Assembly: GCA_026745465.1 (NCBI GenBank)
Contig: JACYXH010000001.1
Span: 1,178,501-1,242,500, forward strand
Length of the DNA: 64,000 nt
DNA from: Lota lota
Lineage: Eukaryota; Chordata; Actinopteri; Gadiformes; Lotidae
Direction: 5' to 3'
Under the pieces are notes generated by a model. That model was not told the DNA's origin. It saw only the letters and a program-made list of their open reading frames with translations, and searched no databases. Made by a program: the position numbers and the translations under genes. Shown one piece after another: positions 25,401 to 37,300 of the stretch. The stretch's first letter is position 1, and the number at the start of each line of letters is the position of its first letter.

Positions 25401-28295
25401 GGGGGGGGGTTACCTTTTCTAGTGGTCTTGGGCTTCTCCACTTTTTTGCCTCCAGTGTTAAACAGGAAACATACATGATATTACATAGCTGTGGAGTACC
25501 ATCACATTCTTCTAGTATTTAGGATAAATTTACATTATACAGTGGTAACACTTTACATTACATTATCCTTGTACAATGTAATTACACATGAATAATCAAC
25601 GTAACACCTTAACATAGTGATGAGTGAACACACATGTGTACATTGACCTTCCCTTACTATTTTGTTTCAAATCCACTTTTACTCCTAACCCCTCCCTAAC
25701 CCTCTTTTACCTATTCTTAACCCCAAACCACACTGTATAGTTACATGCTGTTCCATAATGTTGTGTTAGCATATTAAGTACATACTGTTATATGTTGTTA
25801 CATTGCTTTTTACACAGTACTTATTTATGTAATTACGCTGTATCAGGACACTGTAATGTAAAGTGTAACCATTATCTTTAATACAAATTGGAAAATCGTA
25901 ACGCCATTATATTTTCTCATCTAATGATTATGTGCTGGTAAGTTAAATGTTTAAATCTGTCACTCATGGATATTAAGTTAATTATTATGTTCTACATTAG
26001 TATAATGTGTATATCTGTCACTCATGGATATCAAGTTAATTATTATGTTATACATTAGTATGTTAAATGTGTAAGTCTGTCACTCATGGATATTCACTGT
26101 TAAAGGGGTAGTGAAAACAACATAAAAAAATGTATGTGGTAATATGTCTTTCATGATCTTCAACAATGCTATTTTGTGGCTTTCATTGAATAACACTAAT
26201 TTAGAGAAAACTTTTAGTTTAGAATTATGCTTTTGCCAGCTTCCCCCAACCAGTTGGTGTACTACCTAGGCCTGTACTACCTATACTGTTGCCTAGAAAG
26301 CAACAATCCAATAATTGAAAAGTGTCAGAATACCTCTTAGAAGTCCAGGAATCCGCCTCACTCTCCTGATCTTCTCCTCTAGCTCTGCATTGCGAGGAAA
26401 AGCTGATGACAACAGAACAAATATATCATAAAACAAGGGTACACATGCTGCTTCACCATAAGAACAATATAACTGAACTAACTGAACTGTGCTTACCTTT
26501 CCTTTTTGGCTTTTCGTCCGTCTTCTTTGATTCACGTACTTTTGTGGCAGTAACTGAGGAGTGTACCATATGCAACTTAATTCATCAATTCATTTCTTAA
26601 TAAGAGGTATTTTCACAAAACAAGTTGTTTATATATACACTATATGTTTTCTAGACATTTTATCATTTGAAGTTACTCATGGCTTTATCTATAAATTATA
26701 CAACTGAATTGCTTTGAATATAATTTTAAACTGGCAAATTTTCACAGTCTCAGTAGCATGTAACCTTGAAGCCTTTTTTGAAGCTTCTTTGAGGCAAAGG
26801 TGCTTTGAATCCAAGTAAGTACCTTTTCTCCTTGGTTTCCCAATATAAGCTTTTTTTGGCGGCTCTACAAGCAGAGACATAACGAAACAGACATATACTG
26901 TTCAAACATATAATATTACAAAATCAATTTCAAAACATTTAGCAAAAAAAGTATAGGAATGTTTTGGGGTGCCTTCATTGTTCACAATATAAATACACCA
27001 TGTATTCACATAGTTTGGTTTCATGCCTCTTATTAATTAGATATATAATTATTAACTTGATGTTGATGATGATGATGCAGTTGATGCATTTGCTGAGTTC
27101 ACCAAAATACAAAAAACAAACAAAACAAAACCTTCATACAGACGCACTGTGAAGATGTTGTTACCTGTTTTCTCTACTGCCTCAGCAGCTGTATCTGTAG
27201 TCTTGGAAGAAAGCATGCAGGGGCATACTGAAAAACGCAAAACATTAGGTAAATGTACACATCAGACACAATGATAATAATCTGAATATTCTAATTGACG
27301 AGCCTGTGGCTTCTGACTGGGCTGCACTGTCCTCAGGCTCACCAGCCGGTTTCATGACATTGACTCTGGCTTTGTCATCATCATCATCATCATCATCAGC
27401 ATGATTATCATCCTCCTCACCGTCTCCCTCTTTTTCCTCCTCAGTTTCTTCGGTGGTTGTCATGGTGACAGTAGGTGGGTCCTCGTCTGTCTCTCCTAGA
27501 TCTTCTAGATTGCCACAATTTGCACTGATATCGACGGCTAGTCACATATACAGCATGCACTGGGTACATACGATACAACAAAAGAAGTGTGGATGGTCTA
27601 TACACCAGTCAGAATATTTACCAATAATCTCCTCTGCATCAACCTCTCCACTCTTGTCACCATTGTCCCCCTCAGTGCCTCCATCCTTCTGTATGTCATC
27701 CTCTTCTTGCGGAGGTCCTATCCCACTTTTGACTACCTCTTGTTGGACTGGCACGGGATGTGAAGCTGGTGTAATCAATCCATCTATGTAGTCAAATATC
27801 AACTTTTTGAAGCAATCTGATACACTTACTATTTTGTGATACTAAATTGAAATTGAAAAGGGTTCAATTATTGCAACTGCTTATATTTCTGACAGACATA
27901 CCCGATAGCCCGGAGTCATCAATGTCATCGTGAACACTATCATTGTCACCATCAACCTCATCGTCATCTTCGTCGTCGTCTTCTGGCGCAGCTCTGGCAG
28001 AAGGGTCTGAGAGAAAACCATCTTCTTTGTTGATGTCAACATCCTCCTGGAGATCAACATTGTACTCGAACAAACTAGTATCAAGCTCGTCATCACGGGA
28101 GTGTGCAAGGCGTTCCTCTCCTAAAACATTTTCAACGTTGTCATCTGCCAGATCAATGCTGAACTCAAATGGACTAGTTCCTAGTTCTTCATCCTCGTCA
28201 TCATCATCTTTCTCCTCCTCGTTGGTTGAGTCATTGTAGTCCTCAGAACTAGACGCAGTCTCCCATAATGATTCTTTATCTATTTTATAAGAGTC

Positions 28296-28327
<32 letters not shown>

Positions 28328-31300
28328 CGTCACCCAGTACTCCGCTGTCCTCACTCTCAGCTAACCCATAAATGTCTTCAACAGAGAGATGCTCTGCCTC
28401 AACTTCTACACCAAGATCACTGGTGTGGTGAACCTGCTGCGCAACGTCAAGGTCAACAGATCCGCTCCTAAGTTTGTCCTCATCCGTGGGATCCTCTTTA
28501 TCGTCATCCTCATCATCTGCAAAATGGTCGGAAGTGGCGACAGACGAATCATTTAGGCCACCATCATCTTCCTCTTCATCCGCACTGGAGACAGCTAGAG
28601 ACTGGCTTAGGTCTGTGGGGTCACTGGCCAGGACATCACTCGTGTCTCCGTCAGCCTCGTCATCTTCAGCTGAATCAGCGTCTATGGATGTTGGAGCAGT
28701 GTCAACATCGCTATCCAAGGCTGTCTGGTCGTCCACGGCCAGGGCAGCTGCTTCCTGCTCGTCATCAGATGTCGGAATGTCATCACTGGCATCTTCTTCA
28801 TCGGTTTCTGTTTCATAATCATCATCCTCATCATCATCATCATCTTTAACGGCTGGAACCGGGGGTGTGATTGTAGCAGCTTTTTTATCCTCCTCTTCCT
28901 CCTTGTCCTCTTCTGCATGGTCTTCTGTTTCGTCGTCATCATCATCATCATGGTCAACCCTACTTTGTTCAGTGGTTTCAACCTCCTCTTCATAGTCTTC
29001 AAGAGCAGTGGAAAGATCATCATCTTCCTGCACTGTACCATCATCACTCTCATTTTCACTATCTGAGTCTGCTTCGGCTGTTTCCTCCTCTTCCTCTACA
29101 TCTTCGTCCTCTTGTCTTTCATCTTCATCCTCATCGTCATCTTCCTCAGCAGCCTCAGAGTCGTCAGCAGCAGACTCCTCATCGCCCCCCTCTTTGTCTG
29201 CTGCCTGAACTCCTTTTACATCGCCTTCTTCCTGATCTTCATCATCATCATCTTCTTCCTCAGCAGCCTCAGAGTCATCAGCAGCAGACTCCTCCTCACC
29301 CCCCTCTTCATCATACACCTCTTCCTGCTCTTCCACTTCATCCAGGTCCTCCTCATGATTGTCGGTGTTGGTGGCCTGTTCTAGTTTAGCTGTTGTTTCT
29401 TTCTCCTCCTCAAGTTCTCCCTCCTCCTGGCCATCCTCCTCCTCCAGTTCTCCCTCCTCCTGGCCATCCTTCTCCTCCTCCTCCAGTTCTCCCTCCTCCT
29501 GGCCATCCTCCTCCTCCTCCTCCAGGTCTCCCTCCTCCTGGCCATCCTCCTCCTCCAGTTCTCCCTCCTCGTGGCCATCCTCTTCCTCCTCCTCCTCCTC
29601 CAGATCTCCCTCCTCCTGGCCATCCTCCTCCTCCAGTTTTTCCTCTTCCTGGCCATCCTCCTCCTCCTCCAGTTCTGCCTCCTCCTCCTCCAGTTCTGCC
29701 TCATCCTCCTCCAGTTCTCCCTCCTCCTGGCCATCCTCCTCTTCCTCCAGTTTTTCCTCTTCATCATAGTCCATCTCTTCCTCATCATAATACTCGTCCT
29801 CGTCGTAATATTCCTCATACTCGTCCTCGTAATAATTTTCTTCCTCCTCTTCCTCCACCTCCTCTTCTTCCACATCTACCTGTTCCTCCTCTTCTTCTCC
29901 TCCATCAGCAGCTTCGGCCCCAACTTTCTCCTCTTCTTCTTCTCCTCCTGCTTCAGCTGCATCCTCCTCTTCCTCTCCTGATACCACTATTTCAATTGCT
30001 GGTCGTTGGCTGGATTGCATCCCTACAACTGTAACATGTACATGCATACCACAATTAAGTCTTATTAGTTATTCCAAAAAAAAATGTGTGCAAGGGTGTG
30101 GGACATTTTGAAGTGGATATTTTTAATTGTATCTAAATTCCATGAGCACATTTTAATCAGAGATGTCCATAGAACATCTTTATAAAATGTAGTGTCAGTG
30201 AATTCTATATGTCTGACATATATGTCTGTATTCACAGATACACTGTGAATACCATTATCTTCAAAATCACTATGAGTGACATATCCATTTGTACTTATAA
30301 AAACATATAGTATTGACATTAAATTGATAGATGATCAAGACATCCATCCATCCATATTTAATTATAGACCGTGCCAAACAAGAGACACTCACCTTTACTT
30401 CGGGATGGTAAAAATTCTCCTAAAATATGGAAAAGGGTATTCTTCATTTTTAAGAATGATAATCAGACAGTGACACAAACTAGCTTGCCAGCAGAAAGAC
30501 CAGTAGACAGACCATTAGACAGACAAATATGTAAATCAACAATTTAACCTAGCCAATTAGAAATATCCTTATACTCATATTCCATGTTAACATCCTAAAG
30601 CAAAGAGTAGACTGTTACACTGTTGGACAATAAGCAAAAAATTCAGTAAGCAAGCCGTTTTAACTATAGCTGAGCAACTCAGTGATCATGCATGCATTGC
30701 CTCTGGCCATATATGATAAACAATATGGATAACAAACCTGGATAACAAAATGTGGACAGGTGCCTACCTTTTTTCCTCACTGCATATAGATTTCCTAGAA
30801 AGTAAAAGGAAATCTTAACAAGGGTTGTGTTGGAATACACACAACATTAAACTAAGTTTATTGATATAGCTCTTTATTTGGTTTACTCAACACATTTGAC
30901 AATAATAAGACTCCAGCATGTATGGGGTTAGCATGTTTGTGGTCAGTATTGGCAGAGAATGTGGACCTCAGCACAGAGGATTACCAGAGATTTGTTGTAG
31001 ACCTAATTTATTTAATGATGGTTGATAAGGGTTATTTTAAAGGCAATCAAAATGAAGAGACCATCAAAGAAAAACCTTAAATATGATTTGAAACAAATCA
31101 TAAACATCCAAACTAATAAATGCTATCAGAACCATCTTATGAATATGGGAGTCGGGATGATTTGAACACAGGTTAATTGTAACACCTCTCTAATCATGAG
31201 CCATCTAGAAGTCAGATGATCACATACTACATTTAAATAGGGACTGTGAGGTGGAAGCTGCTCCATATGTATTTTTAACATGTAAAACCACGTGTTAGAA

Positions 31301-34300
31301 GTGAGTCAATTTTGGTTAATAAAATGTTGTGAATAAACAATGTTGCGATATATTGTTGTTTCTCTTTCTTCTGACAAATGTACTTATTGTATGTCGCTTT
31401 GGATAAAAGTGTCTGCTAAATGCCCTAAATGTAAATGTAAATGTAATAAAATTTTCAGCAATGTCAAGGTCTTGGAAAAGAAAGACAGACAGGGGAAAGT
31501 CCTTGTGGGAGTGTGTGTGGATGATGGCTGGTTTAAGCAGCCTCACCTGGCCCGAGTCAGACTGATTGGACTCTGGGGCTGGGTGGGGCTGCACACCTGT
31601 TGCACATTGAGCAATCAGTGTGCACAGGTTAAGCCAGCCACCACCACACACACTCAAGGAGAGCTCTCCGGCATGGAGCACCATCAGCATGCCTCATTCC
31701 ATGCAACCTTTACAATAAATCGGTTCAACATCACCACCCTGTGTCCATTCGTTTGGAGGAGCCCGAGGAAAGTCACCTAGGTGGAGTATGGGAGCCACCT
31801 AGGTGGCGTGTAGTATTGGACATTGCTACAGTCCTTAAAAGCGCTTCAAGGTTCAGCAGGGATAGATAATCAGACTTCCTGATGTAACTATACCACTAAG
31901 TCAAAGCCAGAAAACTTCAAGAGCAGGGGTCCAATGAAAGCCCAAGAGTAGGCTACCAAAGTAGGAACATGGTTTAACATGAAGTCACAGAATAGATGGA
32001 AGCAGCAGCTCTTTAGAATGGACTTTCACCACGGGAGGTAAGAGTAGGCATAAGATACAGGTGTTAAGAGCAGAGCAACAAAACATCCTGCATCATAAAA
32101 ATTGGCTGGAGTCATCTGGATAAACCCGGAGTTTGTGGCGGGACATCCTCGTGCTATTAGTTACAGTTATAAGATAAGACTACAAATACTATACAACAAA
32201 ATGTGGTCTCTGCTTTCAACCCATCACTAGCAGCACTGGGAGCAGTGGGCAGCCGTAGTGCAGCACCCGGGGACCACTTCCTGTTCACCTACTGCCTTGG
32301 TCAAGGGCACCGGCAGGAGTATTAACCTTACATGAATGTCTTTTGGTATGAGAGGAAACTGGAGCACCCAGATGAAACCCACATGAACACTGGGAGAAGA
32401 CACAAGTTCCACACAGAAAGATCCCCCCCCGGGTTGATAGCCCACCCAAACTTCATCCGACAAAAACAGCCACCCATGGGTATGGCACACTGGCCCGATG
32501 GTGCTGTTTGTTGGCGTTTATTGCCCTTTGTGAGAGGAATTGCAAGCACCTCTATGTCCATGTAAATTGCTAAATAAAAATAACATTAAAACAAATTGGT
32601 AGACATTAGTCTTCCTCAAGCTTAGCCAAATGAAGCTACGATAAACAGAGCAGTCATTGCTCCTTAGTTTGTGGGTTTCTTGTGTGTTGTTTTGCATTGT
32701 GTGTGTGTGTGTGTGTATACCTTCATCCTCATCAGGAGCAATGAGGTTGGCAGCAAAGCTCAATATTTTGGTCAACACGTTGGAGGAACCCTCTACTGCA
32801 TCATTTACTGCCTTCATGGGGTCGGAGCCCAGCTTGGTCAGGCCTCCTGGATACACAGATACACACGTTCAACATGAAACACCTTGACATGCATACACAA
32901 GATGCAAACACAGATGGTTTAGCAAGAAGCAATGGAAACACCTATGGCACATACGTCCATATATTTCATAGTGGCATATACAATTCTTCAGCGGACTTAC
33001 TCTTTGTTGGTTTTTATTTGAGGGGTTCCATTTTTATATTGAGATAAGAAGAATTATTTGTGTCACTATATATTTATATAATTGTAATGATACATTATTG
33101 TGAAATACATTATAATGAAAATGGAATGTGCATAATGCAAGATTCAGCTGTAGATTTTCCCCAGCTTCAATTGGGTGTTGGGGGTATGTGGCAGTGTGTG
33201 TGGATGGTGGCTGGTTTAAGCAGCCTCACCTGGCCTGAGTCAGACTGATTGGAGTCTGGAGCTGGGTGAGGCTGTACACCTGTTGCACATTGAGCAATCA
33301 ATGTGCACAGGTTAAACCAGCCACCACCACACACACACACTCAGGGAGAGCTCTCCGGCATGGCAGCACCAGCTGCATGCCTCATTATATGCAACCATTA
33401 CATTAAACCGGATTTTCAACATCACCACCCTGTGTCCAATTGGTTTGGAGGAGCCCGAGGAAAGTCACCTAGGTGGAGTATGGGAGCCACCTAGGTGGCG
33501 TGTAGTAGTGGACATTGCTACACCATAACTAGGGGTTCACTCCAAATTACATCAACGTCCCTGCTATGGATTTTATTGTGCAATTATAGTTATTGACGTG
33601 AAGGTCGGCACAACTAAAGAAAAGCATCATTATGCCCGCTTGTAGTGTGATGCATCGACACGGCTCTGTGAGGTTGAGTGATTGTGTGCATGGATACCCA
33701 GTTAGGTTTGAGTGGAAATAAAGTGTATCTAATCTGTTTGTGTGAGACATTTATTGTATTTGTTTCACATTCAGGCAGAGTTCCTGTAGAATATTAAAAA
33801 TGAATAATCGGCTAATTGACCTGTGCAACCAATAAATAGTGTGGTATATATATGTATATAGATATATAGATATAGATATATATAGATATATAGATATATA
33901 TAGATATGTTTATTTCTGTGTATATATGTATATATATATATGTCTAAGACTAAGGAACCTTCCCCAATTTATGCAGTGTCTGCATTCATTTATTATCCAA
34001 GGATCTAGCCATATCCTTGTTATGCACTTCAAACAATGCATGGTACTATGAGCAAATTTGCCATTTGTAAAACCATTAACACAATGCCCTATTTGCATGC
34101 ATGAATTAGCAGCTGCATGTCAGTTAGTGATTATCAAGCCATTAGCTGTGCTGGGCCTGTCTAAAAAGGCCTGTCTATGTAGGCCTGTCTCCTTGGGGTG
34201 CCTTGCCTCTACGCTCTGATTCCTTTAAAGTTTTCCTGATGGCAGGAGGGGGACCTAGTAGGATAGAAGACACACAATACAACACAGCAACAAACACAAA

Positions 34301-37300
34301 CAAAGGCTTCAGGAAAATGAGGTATGAATAGATGCATGGTTAGAATAAAAAATCTAGAGACAGACAGAACAGTAAACCGTGATTTCATGAATCAAGTCGG
34401 TCAATAAGGAATGCAAAGAAGTTAAAGAATTAAACATTAGAGGTTGTAACACAATATAGTTGGATAAGATGGGGCGCTATGTTAAGAAATAAGGCCCATA
34501 TGCAGTTATCATGAAATAATATTTAATCAGTTAATAAACAATCTTCAGAGTAGTAGTGAATTTCAATAAGTATAAAATACATAATTATATGTAATATATT
34601 ATACAGATATTAAATGTGAGGAAACGGAACTTCGAGACACCTATTAAGTGACATAGAAACAGGAAGAGTTGTGAGTGAGGAGGTTTGCCAAAGGGACCAG
34701 AGATGTAAGGTGAAGGTTTGGACTTGGGGTTCTGTCTTGCGCAACAGGGTTAGGGGTTCCATTCCCACCGAGGCTGCTATGCTAAGAATGTATGCCCTCA
34801 GCATATTGGAAGATGCTTTTGGATTACCCAAATATAACATAAAAACAAGCTATTGTGGATTTTAGTCAAAAATTGTATCGTTTTTAACATTCGGTTTGCA
34901 TCAAACTTAAAACCGTAGTTTTGTGCGTATAATTACTTTTAGCTACTTTTATGACTGTTAGTGCCAAATGTTATATCCGCTCAATGTTGTAAGCCTTTTA
35001 GTCCCATTTCAAATCATGTAAACCGCCTGTTCTATTTTTACCCACAACCATGACATGTTACGCCTGGCATTGTGGCCCCTTGTGTGACGTTACACATGGT
35101 CTGTATGTTTCACACCCATTGGTAATCTTCTAACAGTCTTGATAACCAGTACATTTAAATAGAACAGAGCAAATGACACAATTACACTGACATGTGAGAA
35201 AGACAGTATACAGACAATGTACATTGTATTTATAGCACTGTTTTGAATGATGACACAACGACTTATGATTGAGGGAAGTCATGTGAAATTTATGTTGTGG
35301 TAAATTCACATGATTTCTTACATTCACATGCAACCCAGTCTCACACCAAAATGTAGTATAGCTACGTTGGTCCACAGCGGAAAACATGTTTGTTTCACAA
35401 TAACTGCTCTAACATTGTGAGACGCCTACGTTTTCTTGGCCTATTCTTTTCTAAAGGCCTGCGTCCACGTCACGTGACTGTCAGGTTTCTGTCTGTGAAA
35501 ACAAACAACATGACTGACATATTCTCAGTGGAAAATGCAATAGTTTGAAATAGATTTGGCATTAAAATGGGTTTTGATAACATTTCTAGCGAGAAATGTG
35601 TATATTATTGTCATAATATTTGTTCGGTGATTGAATATGACGTTTACTTTGTTATTTATTACGAAAGTTCTTTCAGGTCTCGCCAGAAAATAGTTGGAAT
35701 ACAATGTTTTCTATCATTGCTATGGTGGTTGTTATGGACGCTGCTATAGCTGAAAACCAAACATGGCTGACATTCATTTGATTCTCTGTGGAAAATGCTA
35801 TATTAAGATTGTTTCAGCATTCAAATGCGATTTGATAACAGTTCTTAGAAATGTACCTTTTATTGTCATAATCTTCGTTCAGTGATTGTATATGATGTTT
35901 AATTAGTCAGTTAAACTGCTTTTTGAAGGAGTAGAATCGGGGTAGGCAATATTCTGTTTAAGAAATAACCAAAATTACATTACACAACACGTATTTCAAA
36001 CATGTGGAACCATGAGCTACATTTTTGTTCGGAAAGCCCCCATAGTTCTCCTATATATATATATGCGCTTGTTATTTTCTGAAACATGCATGCATATGTC
36101 CTGTATTTAATACATGAACATGTAAATGGTTTGGTTTTGGCATAAACTACGTTCCACTGGCTAGGAAATATAAACATATTCTAAGGTGCTCAATAATGGT
36201 GTTTTTTCACATCTTCGTATGACCTCTCAGGGAGGGATTACATCACTTCCGGTTGGGCTAGAACCACCAAATTGATATTCTTGTATGTCCTTTAGGCCCT
36301 CTTTCATATTAAAAAAGACCCCATGTCTTTAGCTCATTCCCAAGTGTGCTAGACCCCTAGATCACCCACCAATTACATCACTTCCGGTTGGGCTAGAGCC
36401 TCCAAACATATCATTTTAGTAGAGCTCAATGCCCTCATTCATATAAAATTGGTCAATAGGAGTACAATGGGCCCCACCCTATAATTTGCGACCGTAACGG
36501 GGGGCCTGGCTGTCACCCATGGGCCGCGGTAACTTGGCCTTGGACACACACACACACTAGGGGAACACACACACACACACACACGCAATTTAAGAGCATA
36601 CTAGACGCTCTTCTGACTTCTCACACACTCAATAATGTGGTTGATAATTGAGATGATTCAGGTAGATTCCACATTCCATCTTTAGAAATTCAACAACTAT
36701 TAATCTGGTTCTCTATTCCTTGTTCCTATAAATATGCAGCTTGCCGTGATCATTGCAAGTGAGGCGCTGTTCTGTCTGGCACTCCTTAGTATATGTGTCT
36801 ATTTCCTAGCCAGCAGAACCTAGTTTAAGCCAAAAACAGAAAAATGTACGGCAGCTCAGCTGTCGGTATAGCAATGAGTGCGCTATGGTTTGTTGTGAAA
36901 GCCGGCTAATTCATTTATCTTTCAATTAGAAAATGACTGATGTGCTCTATTAAGGTGGTATATCCTCATCTGAGTTTGTGTAAACTAACCTTTGCATAGA
37001 ACTCGTAACGTAAGCAACGTGAACTGTGCTTACATTGTATACATTAATGTTCCTCATCACAGCTTCCCGTTCCTATCACAGGAACCACGAATCAATATTT
37101 TTGGGGGTTGTTCAGAATATTGTGTTCACATAACATTTTCATGTTCATGAATACAGGACATATGCATGCATGTTTCAGAAAATTAAATAATGCCCATAGG
37201 TCGTAAACAAGCGCATATGGACATATAGGAGGACTGGGGGGTGGGGGGATTCCGAAGAAAAATGTAGCTCATGGTTCCACATGTTTGAAATACGTGTTGT

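Noticed and set aside
29359..30034. Long + strand ORFs rich in Ser, Pro or Leu opposite the acidic exon
   Set aside because: They exist only because the purine-rich repeat has few stops in any frame. The - strand frame has matching splice sites and phase.
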